From: Phoronis australis
Lineage: Eukaryota > Phoronida > Phoronidae
DNA: 64,000 nucleotides
NCBI GenBank assembly: GCA_002633005.1
Contig: NMRA01000095.1
Coordinates: 187,881 to 251,880, forward strand
Direction: 5' to 3'
The notes under the pieces are model-generated. The model did no database searches. It had not been told where the DNA came from and saw nothing but the letters and a program-made list of their open reading frames with translations. The translations under genes and the position numbers were made by a program. Positions 1 to 14,100 of this stretch are shown here, one piece after another. Position 1 is the stretch's first letter; each line of letters begins with the position of its first letter.

Positions 1-3000
1 ACACATGTATCCTTCAAAATGTAACTTTTGTAATAGGAAGCGCAAGTTTACCACAAACAACAAGATTATCAGAAAGGTGCCCCTGTGGCTTGATTAAGGA
101 TATGTAATTTTGTAGTCTGGATCAACTTGTAAGTTTCTGTATTTTATTTGGCGAAGACAAATGAACAGTAGTGAGAGTACTGTAATGTTTTTCTTCACCA
201 AGCTCTTTCAGACTGAGGTCAAAGTTCACCGTCTGTGGTTATGTACTAGAGGTCAGGTGCCCTAATGTTCTTAAGAGCACAATATGGCGGAACAGTGAAA
301 TTTTATTCTATGAACTTCTTCAACAAAAATAGAAAGGGTGTCGACTTGATTTGATTATTTGAATGTATAGCTTTCAACCACAAATACATGTCTTGATATA
401 CTTTGAGCACACTTAACAACAGGGCGATTTTTGAGAAATGGTAAAATGTCAGTTTGCACTTTGTGTAATTTGGTAGTGATGAGCTCACCCATCACTAAGT
501 GGCAGAACAAGTACCTGACTGCTTTCAGGGCTGTCTTTTGCAACTGCTCACTTGGGAAACGCCTTTGGGCAGTGTGACATTGGCTATCTTTTAGTCTGTT
601 AGCAATGTTTCAAACCTAAACCCCCTAGGATATATTGTGCACCATTACCAGAGATTCACAATCAGGCCTTTATGCAGCGTACGTCCCAAATGGACGCCCT
701 AGCACTAATCTGGCCTCCCTGGCAAGGACGCCCAATGTATCATTTGGACGCCCACTGTCAATCGGAACCTTTCAAGTTTTCATGATTTTCATCTTTTTTA
801 AAAAACATCAAAAGCGAAATAAATGTCATTATTTTAATACAATATTGTGCCTCAAGAATATGCCCATTTAATTTTTTTGAGTTTGGGCTCATTTCATGCT
901 TTTTAATGTGCGTTTTAAAGTTTTAATATGGAACAACAGTGACACCTCTTGCCAAAATATAAATCACACATCATATGTGCATTTTTCTTGTTTTGTAACT
1001 GCAGCTCTGATGACTCATTTTACAGAATATTACTTAAAGCAAATTAAAATGATATGACAAAGTTTATAACATCAACTTGACTTCAGATCACCAAAAACAG
1101 TGCACTCATCGTGTAACCAATGTCTCTAATATTTCGTTGGTAAGCTACTTGACTGATTTCGTAAAGTTAGATAGGTCTACACATTTTTTTGTAAAAAGCT
1201 CACTACAGAAGGCTGTTTTGTAAACTTCGATGTAAAAACCTAGGTCTACGCACTTTTTGTAAAAAAATCTTGAGTATGGGGGGGGGGGTTGCTAGTGAAC
1301 GGTCCTGGGGGTGAGGATTATGCGTCGGAATCGTGGACGCCCTGGAATATTGGGAACCCCATTTTAGACACCCTATTTTCGAAATCCTGGATAAAGGCCT
1401 GTTCAAAATGTTTATTAAAGCATCACAAAGACTGTAGCTGATTGTACTCTTCACTGTGATGAATGATGGACATGTTTCAGCCACCATCACACATGGATGC
1501 ATTGGAGTAACTGGGAAGCATGGGTGAGGTCTGATAAATGTTCACTACATACTGTTCATATTATGGTGATTAAAACTTTTCTCTAGCATCCCGCGCTCGC
1601 TCTTCCTTTTACTATTGAAAATTAATCGTAAGTTTTGCGGGGAGTTTTTTTAGTTGTTCGATGAGCAACTAGCGCAAGAATGAAAGTTTTTGATGTGCTG
1701 CCATGTACTGGTACTGAGCTCAGATAAGTTGGTGCTGTAAAGTATTGGGAGTTTTGATTAAGCAGAAAAAATGGTCAAGACGAGCTTGGATTTAGGTTAT
1801 TACTGGTAGATGTGATTTGTGTGTCCGAGGGAAAAACTGTCAGTTTGTTATAGGCCTATTTAAACAATTTTGTCTAATTTACTTTCTCCAAAGGTATTTT
1901 GAACATTTGCAATTGATCTCTATAAAACTAGAATTAATAAAATCAGCAACTTCTCATACCAGCAGTGCTGGCGCCTTGAGCACCTTCTGAAAGCGTCATC
2001 TTACCTCAATTAGTAAGCTGCCTTCTCTCACTTTTCTGCTCTGAAAACCCAACTCAATGTGTGAGACGATTGCAGGTTTTCAGTGCCAGTCTAGTAACAT
2101 AAGAATTTGGCATTTGACTAAACGCGATGCCAGAGACAAGTATGGACAGTAATATCTGGTCAGTTTAGGACAAAATATGGCTCACAAATGACGTTTTATT
2201 CTATACTTTTTCAAAAATGATAAGCAACATCAAAACGATGTTTTCAATGTTTTAACCATTCACAACAATGTCAGAAGCCTTTGAAAAATATGACTCGATT
2301 TTGGCGATTGCTTTCGTTCGAAATAGGTTAGAGTTTCTTGTAGTAAATACCCACGATTCATGTAGTGATTGGATTGAGTGATTTGATCAAAGTATTATGC
2401 GTCTGCTTTGAAGATCACATTGCCAGAAAACACTAGAGATCCCACATTCATCTAAAACTGTTGCCATGGATTCACATTGTGGAATTTTTGGAGTTTACTT
2501 GAAGTTGGGCTGTGTCAAAGCAAGGTGTTACCCTATGCTAGCTCAGAATGACCCTTAATTTACACACTAAGAAGATGAAATGAAGTGAGTGTCGTGGAAA
2601 ATGCAGGAATATACCCAAGATGTGGAACTTGTGTTTTGTTTCTTTAAGTTTATTTCTTACACTGCATCAAACTTGCACCCAAGATGTGGTATACATCAAC
2701 TTAATTTTACTTGTATCTTTTTGAACTTGTAAATTTTATCAAATGATGCAAACATTGAAGTTTGGGAGAACACGGCTATAAATTTGTTGTACTCATCGCT
2801 TGTACAATAATTCAACTGCACACTCCAATCAGGGTATGGCTTGTACAACAGCCATTGCATTTTTCTTACAATCTGTATTCAATTCGAACCGGGCAAAGGA
2901 TATCTGTTTCGATGTGTATTTGAAGTGTGGTGTTCCCCTAGCTGCAGACCAGCAGCGTGGTATGGGATCTGGAGGCTGAGGACTAGAGCTTGTTCATCGG

Positions 3001-5904
3001 GCACAATGCATTCTCAGTGCTTGGTGAGGGCTGCTGGTCTGGGAATCTGTACCGGTGTCTGCTGCTCCGAGTGTTGAGTTTTGGGGAGTTGTTGCTCGAC
3101 AATTGAGGCATTGTCAGTGTGGATTTATGAGTTGCGATAAACCAAAATGTATGGAGCAAAAGACGAGCATGTAATCGGCACGTGACGTACCGCCCACGTA
3201 TAATTTGAATCAAAACTACGAAGTTACAGGATCCAGATATTCCTCGAATTGACCCATAGATTGACCCATAGATTTCAGGCTTCGTGGGTCAATTGTTCCA
3301 TTGGTATGTTTTTCTAAAATCATCCCTGTGTTCAAAATTACGTAATTGGAAAGTCAATGAACAGTTTAATTACACCATTGGTTTGACACTTTCTAAATAT
3401 TATCGATTAATCTCTCAGTTATTCTACGGTTCCTATGTCTTGTTCTTAATGCAAATATTCGCTCGTGCAATGAACTCAGTTTAATAGTTGGCAATGTTTC
3501 ATGGATGTTTAAGAGTTCCTGTTGCAGAGGTTTGACCTTTCGCTGTTATGCTTCAAATTGCTTTAATTAACACTGTTAGTAATGGGCGCAGCCATTCATG
3601 CATGACTAGAGGGGATAGAAGTTGTCTACCCTGTCTAGTTTACGGCAAAATCTATGGAAGCAGAATATCTAATTAAAAAAACATTTTCCGCGGATGTTAT
3701 TTCATGACAATTTGATAATTTTATCTCTGGTGCTGTCATCAATTATCAAATGCCTTGGTGGGGAGGACTCTGCTCCTAAACATTCAGTTGTAATGCACAT
3801 AACTTCAATAGATGGGAAGGTGAACATTTTTGACATTAAGTTACAATAAGTTAAAGTGCAGATCCTTGAGTTTTCTTAAAGAGACAGATTTCCATGTTAG
3901 GTGATGTTTCCATGGCGACTGTGATCTCTTTCTATGGAACAACAAAAAAGGACTGTAAACAACCAGACTAAGGGTTCAGATCTTATTTCAGCTCTCACAT
4001 CCAAAGCGAATGACATGCACAATGACATGCACAATGACATGTACAATGACATGTACAGTGACATGCACATTGACATGCGCAGTGACATGCGCAGTGACAT
4101 GCACAATGTCATGCACAATGACATGCACAATGCACAGCCTGTGTTGAATAGGGAGTTAGACATCATATTTCCTCAATGCAGAACTTCGATGCGGTCTCTT
4201 TGCCGAACACTTTCTGTTTTTGGTTTGCTAATGATTTTGATGTTCTTTGTAACAGAAACGGAACTCTTTATCACTGAGAGGAATGTTATGACATCGGTTT
4301 TTATGAGTCAAGAGTTATAAGGCCTTATTCGATTCCGTGTTATTTCGCCAGCTAAGAGGTTGAAATGCATCTCGAAATATTTTTAAGTTTAGGAATTACA
4401 AAGCAAAAGTTATCATTTTTTGTCAAATTTCATAACAAATAGATTTAAATACAGTTTTGCTTCATGTGTATGTATTTTGAAAAGTGTTATTGGATTTGAA
4501 CACCAGGTTGTTCCACAAATTTTGGGGCCGTGCCGACAAGAGCTTTGTTGCGGTTTGCTGTCTTGTTTCAGGAGTTGCCATTTCTTCATCTAATTTGTTA
4601 TCGTTTCTTCTTAAGTGTCTTCCTCTAATTATCTGGACAAAGTGCCTTAGAATCTCACAACTCACTGTAATCTGTGTTATTGATCGCTACTGAGCTCCTT
4701 AGGGTTATTTGATAACAGGAGTAATCCATTTGGCCAAATATCTACAAAACTATGGAATTTAACTCTATAAAAATCCATATCTTCTGAACGTAGAAATTAC
4801 GTATAATTTGATTTTTGACGTTATATCTATCTGTCATTAGTTAGATCACATGTCTATGTTTTTAAAATTTAGCAAAAATGAAAGTCTAATTCATAACACA
4901 AAGTTCCGGTAACGAGAATATGACCAAAGTTGGATATGAGTATTTAAGAGAAAATCTCAAAAGTGCAATGATTACCATGAGACAATGTTGTTCAAGATCA
5001 TAGTTCAATTGGACCAAAAAGCTTATTCATGATTTTTTCTTGACGTGCCTGGTTTACCTTAATTGGTCGTTATTTTAACAAGAGACGTGATTTGCAACTA
5101 TTGCCTGATGCTCCAGCGTGATGGTTAAGATGAAGGTGATCTAAATGTCTCTTTTCGGAAACACGATGGTGGCTTGGTACGGGGCACTTGGACACACCAA
5201 ATAGGGCAGTCAAACGTCTGGCTGATCCTTAAAAACGGTGCTTTGCTGACACTTTAGCTGTATGATAGATTTGCGAGTGATGTAGCATACGTGTTCCAGT
5301 TTATACTATGTTGTCCCAGAATTGTTGATCAAGCCGTCCGCGGCACTCTGCCCTGTGTTCTAGAAGATGAGTAAAAAAGGGTACGGGTGGCCTGATGCGT
5401 TTTGTGTTACATCAGTCGTGTTTAGACCACAATACCAGACTTGTTACACTAATCACCTGATTCTGACTCATGGGGACACGACATCATCGACATCATCGGA
5501 TTCCTCATGAATAAAATCTTCTAATCTGCCTGTTTGTTTCAGAAAGACAGAAAGATTGTTAAACCTGTATGAATTAACGTTAACCAGACAGGTTATGTGT
5601 CCATCAAATAGTAGATTACCGTGTCTATTGTAGGCAGGGCAAATCTCTGGCATAAAATGAACATGCCATGTGCCCTGTGATGATACGGTGCAGAGCTAGG
5701 TTGGAGTGTCCAGTAATAACCTGCATCAGGTGCCTTATAGCAAGCCTATCTAATCATAACAATTTCTTTGAACCTTTTGCGTACCCACTGTCTTACCTTT
5801 GCTCTGCTGGAAGATGAGTAGGCGGCCCATTGAAGTCTTATTGTTTGATTGTCTTATGCATGCTCTTTTTTGTTTCTATAATGAAATAAGTCATTTACTC
5901 TTTC
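1..5904. other. 5' intergenic region, no gene recognised
   Basis: This is AT-rich sequence in which every open frame is short and lacks recognisable protein features. It contains a G-run near 1279-1288 and a 12-bp minisatellite (listed separately). A polypyrimidine tract ending in AG at 5904 could be the acceptor of a 5'UTR exon that joins just before the start codon of the OTULIN-like gene. No upstream exon or promoter could be pinned down. Confidence 0.5.
4009..4128. repeat. 12-bp tandem repeat, 10 units
   Basis: Ten head-to-tail 12-bp units of the form AATGACATGCAC, with single-base variants (AGTGACATGCGC, AATGACATGTAC). Because 12 is a multiple of 3, the array is open in frames of both strands: plus reads HNDM/YNDM-like repeats and minus reads MSLC/MSLR-like repeats. 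The long open frames here are therefore a product of the repeat, not evidence of a gene. Confidence 0.9.
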
Positions 5905-5916
5905 TAGAGAGCTCGG

Positions 5917-8128
5917 ATGGGGAATCACCAAGGTTACATGTCTGACCAACGTGTGTTCTATGATGGAAGAGACGTGAATTTCCTTCGCTGCGAGACGCAC
6001 AGTGGATACGAAGTTATTTCCACCTCCCCCTCATATCCCGGGACAACAAATCATCGCAGAGCTTCTTCTAGCCGACCACGGAAGAAACCACTCAATAGTA
6101 AAAGTGGGCCATCCTTTGTGTCTTATGCGACCTCCTGCAGTGCCAAGCTGAGCCCATTGAAAAGTGAACAAAGTCGACCGTTGCTGAGTCAATCATTAGA
6201 CACTTCCGATTCTGAATACGAAAATGAGTCTGTTCACAGCCAATCTAGTCGTAACTCTCATCGATATAGTCTGAGTGATGATTTTAAGTGCAATGCAAGA
6301 CAGCTCCGATCGTGTTCTACACCAACAAATCTGGCGGTACATCCTGGTCTTATGGATAGTGATGGAGGATTGGACAAAATCTCCATGATTGCCAATTTCA
6401 GTCCATGTTCTTTGACTGAACGCAACTTCCGTTTAGATGCTGCTGACGAGACTTGTCACGAAATCGGAAGTGATGTAAGCCTAGTTGAGTCGAGCTCGTT
6501 TTGCAATATAAGTTCCAAATCTGAAGTCGGTCCAGGGAGTAACCAGTTAGCTGAGACAGCAGATAATGCAAATTCGAGCATGACAATAATCTCTGAGGGC
6601 CCATCCAGCAGCTGGGACATAATTCAGGGCGCGTCAGACGTGTCAAACTTTTTGATGAATCGGAGTGACACTACCATAATAGCAGACGATGAAGTGTGTT
6701 GTACGAAGTGTGATAATGGAGTGGTGAAAGGAAATGATGAGAAAATGACAAACTCTGTGTTTAGGGAGAAAACATCAAATGAGCAGTTTTATTACGACTC
6801 GAGTAAATTATTCTTGCCTCGCCCTCGAGCGGTTTCAGAACCTGTCTGTGATGAGGACTGCAGGGTACATTTATGCATGTGTCACACACATAGACATCTG
6901 AGTGCTGGTGAAAGTTGGTGTGGTTCACATGTTAAACATGAGGATAATCCTGTAAGCAAGGCCGTCTGGCATCGACGCACTTCATCCTTAGGTGGTGCTG
7001 AAAGAAATTCCAGTCGGGAAGGCAGTATTCAACGGGAACTCGAAGATGTTTTGTCTCAAACATCGAGCAGCAACAGCTCGCCAATGAAACAAAAGTTGCT
7101 AGAGCAACTGGGGTATACATCGGACGCGTCGGACACCCCGCTGTCTCCACAGACCCTGAAGGAGATATTTCACAAACGCGACTGGTCAACCTTTTCAGAC
7201 ATTGAGAACACTGGCAGTACTACACCATACGAGTCGGATGATGACAGTTCACTACATCGCATTGACAGACTGCTCAATGAACTGGAAGATGTGAAGTCAG
7301 AAGTGGCTATGATGCACAGCAGGTTCGTTCAGTTGAACGCACGGGAGTACAGTGGTGAGCTGTGTCGCGCAGTTGCAGACCCTTACCCTCAGATGTCCCT
7401 CCGTCGCTCATCTGGCGCGAACTCAGACAAGGAGTCGCCGACACATGCTCATCAGATATTAAAAAAATACAAGTTGAGGAGTCCAAAGATGTCGCGGTCA
7501 TCACGCGCAAGTGCTGTCTCTCCCCCTAAAGTGCCAATCTGTAGCGCTGCACTGACCTCTCCTACATGGACAAATAGTGACTTGTTCAGTGGTATAGTGA
7601 TCAGGGGAGACACTATGACTGTGTCATTGTCAGAACGATCTGACTCCGGCGTGTCATCTGTGATGAGCTCGGAGAATCATTCAAAAGTGACGTCGCCCGA
7701 ATTAGACGCAGCGCGCATTGATTCTGTGAGCTCACGTGTTGATTTGTGCACAAAACCTGGACTCCATTATGAGCGTGATAAAAAAAGTTTTATTGAGGAA
7801 GTGAGGAATATTTCACAGGATGTATCTGTTCTCATTCAGTATGACCTGTGCAGTAAGGGCTCAGCACTGACTACAAGTGACAGTGGGCCCGCCATGTTGT
7901 ATAACTCAGGGAATCCCATGCATCCGCCTTCTGACAATTCTTCAGGTAACCATGACAACCAACCTACCCAAAATAATGACCCAACTACAGGTGTTTTCAG
8001 TGACGAGGACATAATGTCAGTATCTGAAATTGAAAGTGCATTGGACATGTCTCCAAAGGACCAACTTATGGAAGACCAGGCTCAAGGTCTGGATAATGAA
8101 GTGACGTCTGTGAAGGACATGCATGAAG
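5917..8128 (+). CDS. OTULIN: OTULIN-like exon 1: long disordered N-terminal extension
   Basis: Encodes residues 1-737 plus one base of codon 738, and ends at a GAAG|GTTAGT donor. The frame runs 2.2 kb with animal-like coding composition, so it is a real exon. It is rich in Ser, Asp and Asn with many SP/TP and RxxS sites. Two features stand out: a Cys/His cluster at about 311-325 (C-x3-C-x4-C-x-C-x-H-x-H) and a short amphipathic, coiled-coil-like helix at about 447-475 (RIDRLLNELEDVKSEV). The start MGNHQG has Gly at position 2 and could accept N-myristate, but position 6 is Gly rather than the preferred Ser. I do not recognise this region as a named domain. It could be a separate gene if transcripts do not join it to exon 2. 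Confidence 0.8.
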
Positions 8129-11100
8129 GTTAGTTTGGGGCATGTGCCAAAAAACTGTTGGTGGAAAGTGTTACTCTGTGTTCAGAGTGAATCTCTTATG
8201 TTTTGGCGGGGTCAAAATTGTTTGAAGGCAGCAAACGTTGTTGTAGAGACTGTGGTTTTGTGTAATAACATAAATGATCAGAATTCAATTTCAATCGGTA
8301 ATCTTATTTCTTTTACAGGGTTAGAGGCTTAGAATAGAATTTCAGTAGTAAATGTCATAATTCTTATAAAAAATAGGAAAGTAATCTATCAAATTCGACA
8401 TATTCTGGCCACAAATTGATCGACAGCCATTTTGCAGCAGACATTTTCTAGTAGTTACTCATTCTCTCTGGAGGTGGCAGTGTGTTTTTTCCCGTTTTGA
8501 GATAATAGTGGTTTGCAGCATGGGTAAACGTGAGCTGCACCATAATTCACTGCGAAAAGAAATTGACAGATATTTGCGTGTTACTTATCACTTAAAATGG
8601 TAAATTAGAATTTGATAATATTCAAAACAAGTGTTTCTGGAAACAAAAAGCTAGAGTCTCTACACTAAGTGGTTCTCCAACTGATTGTTACAAGATGCCA
8701 GCCCCCTTTAAAGAAGCCAAACAACATATCCTTGAATCTGTGACATTTCACGAGTGCCCATATACTGAGAAGAAGTTCATCGTGTGGTTGTTCAAATTTT
8801 GATGTTCAAGTCTGTAAAAGTGTAAAATATATAAACTTGTAATTTTATGTAATGATGCTTAATTTGTACGGTTAAGTGCAAAGTTTCTGTGCAACTATTG
8901 GGACCGGCATTTTGTAGCGCAAAAGATGTCAAGTAAACTAAATTCTCATCACGACTCAGTCATTAAATGACCCCGTACAGTCACAGTATTAAAGAAGTTT
9001 TCAATCAAACCTATTTTATAGAATTGTCGTAGTTTTGAAATGGCTGTTTATTCGACTGTTAACACAATTTTTCGTTTCACTTTCTGTTGCTAATAATAGT
9101 AAACCGGTCTTGTGTGAAGGATCCTTTTTGACGGAGTGCTAGTCAAATCAGCAGTCGTATGTTTATTGGCTCAGCAATATTGGCATGATAAAAAGAAAAC
9201 ATAGCCAAAGTTGTACTGGCAGCATTTTGAAATGAGCAAGAATGACAGCATTACTAAATATCAGACTGAGATGACTTACCACTGTTTACTATAGATGATT
9301 ACGGTCACTGTAGGACCAGTAGGTAGCACTTGTGGAAAGCAACAATAGTTATTGCAAAGTTGGTGCAACATGAAGTAACATAAATTCTGAGAATTGTCTG
9401 TCATTCCGACTTTTGGCAATTGAGTATAGACTGAAAAGAAAATTATTCTTTGTGTTTTAATGCAGTAGGTGTTTTTTTTCTTAAAAACTCTTATGATAAT
9501 GTTGATGATAAAAAGTCTGCTTCTAAACTTCTCATTCATGTTAAATTGCTCTATAAATGCTGGTGTTAATTTTAATAATAATCTGTTCTTATTTAAAAGA
9601 TGTTCAAATAATGGCTGGAACTGGCACCTGCATTTGTACATGTTTACAAATAATACAAGAGGATATTTGGTGAAAACATTCACATTGATTTCAGGAATAA
9701 CATCTGTCAATAACAACAGAAGGAGTGTAAGTGAGTTGTGTAAAATAACCAGCTATGTGGCCAAGGAGTGGAGGGGGAGTACTGACAAGGCAGACAGAAT
9801 ACGACAGGTGGGGATTACCAATTTATTCATTTCAAGAAATGTCGTCAAGTCATGGCAACACTGTCATCTCCCTCTAGTGTCATGAGCTGTTAACAGAGCA
9901 GCAAGAATTACAAAGAAGCTAGTTCTTGAAAAAACAGGGATTTCTGGCAGTCCTGCATCTTTGTGACAGACGCCTTTGGTTATGTATTCACAAGCAGTCT
10001 TGTGTTAGAGCTGACTGTCAGCCGAGTCATTTTGTTTTTGTCCTTGCAAGATATTTTACTGTTGGTGTCTGAAACTGATACTGGAATATTGGGTCATATT
10101 ATCATGACTGTGTAGTGTTTCATTTCGTTTTTCTTCTCTGCTACAGTCTCGGGGAGTTTTGATACGAGACACCTGTGTTCAGGAACTGAATACATCAGTG
10201 CTACATCTAGAACATAACTGGTCTGGTGACTGGTTGCCAATAATTGAAGCGTTATGATGTGTTTATCAGTATTTCATGAAATCTAAGTCTCTTAGTAGCG
10301 ATGCTGCATTTGCAATTTGGAACTGTTTTACATTGTTTGTGGAAACCTTGTGGGATTTTCATCATCATGTGCTTGTTTTTTTGTTCATTTCTTTATTCTT
10401 TGAAGTGTGTTGTACGTTTTGCTGCAAAATCCTATCAATCGGTCATTTATCGTATTATCTCCCCACTCTAGGGTTACAGTGAAATTGTCGACAACTGGGG
10501 CTTCCACTATCTCCGCCAGATCAGGGGAGATAACTACTGCGCCATACGTGCCACGCTATACCAAGTCCTAGTCAACAATACCGGCCAGTTCACTGAACTG
10601 AAGGAGCTCAAAATGGTAATAAGCGTGATGTAACCTTGATGTTTGTTGTAGTTTTTGATGTTGGGAGGTAAATTTGGCTTTATGGGCTTGTGTGTTTCCC
10701 AACAAAATGTAACTGATGGTGCCATAGACCCTACTTGGAAATAAATTTCATAGCAATTGTAAGAATAAAAAGCTTGAAATCTGAAAAGCAAATTAAACGG
10801 AAATGTAGAATTGAGGCTGGTCTAAATCCAGTTTCTACCAAAAAACATAATTTTAATTTATACCACTTATCATTATGAAATTGATCTCAAATTGCTACTT
10901 AGTCAAAATAGATATGATTTCAGGGCTTGGAAAGAGGCGACAGTTTGTGATTGGTGAGGATTAGGTTGTACAGGTTGACTTATCACAGCATTATCGAGTA
11001 AAAATAGACCGGTAGGAAGATCGGAAATCATTCTCACATGAGTTAAAAACAGGTTGAGACCAATTTCATGGGGCTGTTAATCGAAATCAAAAGTTTTAGC

Positions 11101-14100
11101 TTATTCAGTTGAATATGGGTTTACTGTTACCATGGCAACACTCCCCAATTTGTGTTTTTAGAGTTGGAAGTCCTTTCGTCTGATCAACGTCTATGAATAA
11201 GCTGATGATGTACCAATTGCATTGAACTGAATCTGAACTTTTGCTTTGATCAATAAAAGTTCAGTCCGTTGTAATAGTGGCTAAGTTGTTGGTTCGTTGT
11301 CGTGGTGGCTAAATAGTCTGTCTGTTGTCACATTGTGAACATGCCCTTTAAACCAGATTCCATAGTCAACACCAGTTTTTCAGGCCCAGCTTCTATCGTG
11401 AGTTGGTAACAGTTAATTAGATGACAAGCACTGATGGTAACTACTTTAAAATGAATAGCTCAGGGCATGAGCTTTTATTGACAAAAGCGACGTTACTTGG
11501 TCAATTTTTAGAATTCAAAAATCGACAGTCAGATTTGTGCCCTCTATTCAGATTTTATGGTTTCTGTTTGGTTTTCATGTCCCAAAATAGAAAATCGAAA
11601 AGTACAGCCTGAATGATTTAAAGCCTTCTATTTAAGTATGATCCAGTAAGAAACATTTATTACTACTTTCGCTGTATGACCTAGCAAATAGTCACTTTAT
11701 CGATGAAGAACCCACTTGCGAGAATGGAATGTGGATGAGTCCATTGGGCTCATCGAGCGAGATCAGTGATGAAAACTGATCCAGATCTTCTTCTGAAGGG
11801 GATGTTTACAGAATGGTTCTTTTGGGTTTGCTGACATAATGATGATGGTGTGTTTTCAAGCTGCATTCCATATTTGACCAGCCACCTTCGTGTGATGACG
11901 TAAGACTTTTGATTTTGTGTTTCAGAAACTTGAGACTCTCCTGTGTGGTTGCCATAGCTACCTGAAAGGCTGGTCATTTGCCAATCGACTGTCACGTGAT
12001 ATCAATACTGTTGACATGATGGGTGTGTGTTTAGACAAACTACTGTCAGTGGTAGGTACTGAAGATTAATGGATGACACCGAAGAACGTACAGTTCTTTT
12101 TAGATGAGCTTCTTCCATCATAAACAAAACTTTGATTGAGCCCACTTATTGTTCCAAATCAGTCTCTTGTTCTGCAGTAAGTTTATAATTGGTTTCTGGC
12201 CTTGAGAAGAACGGCAGCTGATCAATGGTTCAGACAACGCACCATAGTTTCCTTGTTACAGCGAATTAGCTTCACCTCTCATAGCAGTGTCGCTAGACAT
12301 TTTAGTGCAGTTATTCTATTGCTCTTAACATTATACAGTTCATTTTTTCCCTTGGTTGGCTGTTGATTCCAGTACAAATAGTCCCCCGTTGAAGAATGTC
12401 TTGTTCTTACTCTAAATAAATAGCCAATAGTATGTCAGATGACTCATCAACACAAAATGTATTGGTTCCCAACTCTTAAACAGATAATTCAGAGTGGAGT
12501 GTAATGTAACATGTTGCCAAAAAGAAAGAACTTGGCATGGAGGGGCTAGGCTCACCTCTCATTGCATAAAATATTAAAGTGGCATGTTCTTCATAATCTT
12601 TCAACATAGTTTTACTTGTGCGAGTTATATAGTGATGTCACGCTTCAAGCTTGAACAAACCCATCTACGTAGTGAGCTTCATTCACCGCTAGGTCTTTAC
12701 GTGTTTCTGAGTCAAATGAGGATTGATTTTGGGTGGGAGGCTATGCCTGGCACGTGAAATGGCCCACCGTGAAAAGTCAACATGTAGAACCTAGTCTCAA
12801 GCAGTAGCCATGTGTCAGCTTTTTTGAAGCCCTGAAATTGCCTCCAATTTGACTAAGAAAACTTTGTAATCGATCTAAGTCAAAATTTGTTTTTATGTTG
12901 GAAGGTGGGTTTCTGGCTTCTTAAAGTGGCAAGTATTTTATTCCCTATTCTGATGTGAAATGCAAGCTTATGGGAATAATGTGCCATAAATTCAAACTGA
13001 TTAAGCGTTTCTGGAAACAATTTAAGTAAAAACATGTATGTGTGACTTTGACTTTAAAGGTGAAGGAAGTGTCGCAGTACAGCAGCTTTCGGACGCGAGA
13101 AGAGCGTATCCTGGAGCTGTTTAATGCTGACGACTCTACTGATCTGTTCCTAATGGAAGCTGTCAAGATAATCATGATGTTGACGGCCATCGACCTTCAC
13201 GACGCGTCCTGTCGTGGCGAGGACGTACCCGTCTTTGTCTGGCTCATGTTTGCACGTGACACATCAGAGACCCCTGCCATGTTGCTGAAAAACCACCTGA
13301 ACTGTGTCGGTGACTCTGGTGGCTTAGAGCAGGTAAGAGTGTTACACTTCTAATATCTGATGCATTCTTATGAAATGTTGGAATTATTTGGTCACGGCAT
13401 TTCATCTTGCAGCAAAATTGTTTGACCACAGTACAGTGCTATGTACGTTTTCTGTTGAATAGTTTAATAAACTCACTTAAGCCAGTCTTAACCAGTAACA
13501 CCAGTGAATGTGGGTTCTACAGTATGTTAAGAGCATCGCCCTGATCCCTCTGGTTCCATAAATTGTTATATGTAACAAATTGTTTGGCACATTGGCTTGC
13601 TTTTGCCTACGTCACTGCAAGAATCCTCTTTTAATTCAAACAGCTGAGAACAAAACCCGCACGCAGTGGTGTCCAATTCAGACCCCCATTCAATAGAACT
13701 GTTGTCGGTCTTTTGTTGATTTGCCTGAGATCCTGCAGTGATGAAATATATCACGAAAGGGCAGCTTCACCTATCAGTTGATGGGCCTAGGGTTGCATGC
13801 TTGAATTCGCGTTTTCTTATTTTGCTAAGGCTTTGCTAGGACTACCTTGTTAGCCCAATACACCTAAAACAACAAAATTCCGTTGAAGTTAGGTTTTAAA
13901 TTCATGTTACCATCAAATCATTATCTTTTACTGATCACTAGTTTCAATAAATTTTGTCTCCCTTTGATGTTCTAATGTCGCTGAAGTTCTAGTGATGCAT
14001 AGTCAGTTGCATCATAAAAAGCTGAGGATGTGTGAAATTGGTCGTCACTTGCTGACTCCTACTTGGAAATGTAAACTTAGGTCAAACACGCAGCGCTTTT

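Noticed and set aside
3897-4320. Overlapping long frames on both strands at the 12-bp repeat
   Set aside because: Openness is a by-product of a period divisible by three; there are no splice or start features and no family resemblance.
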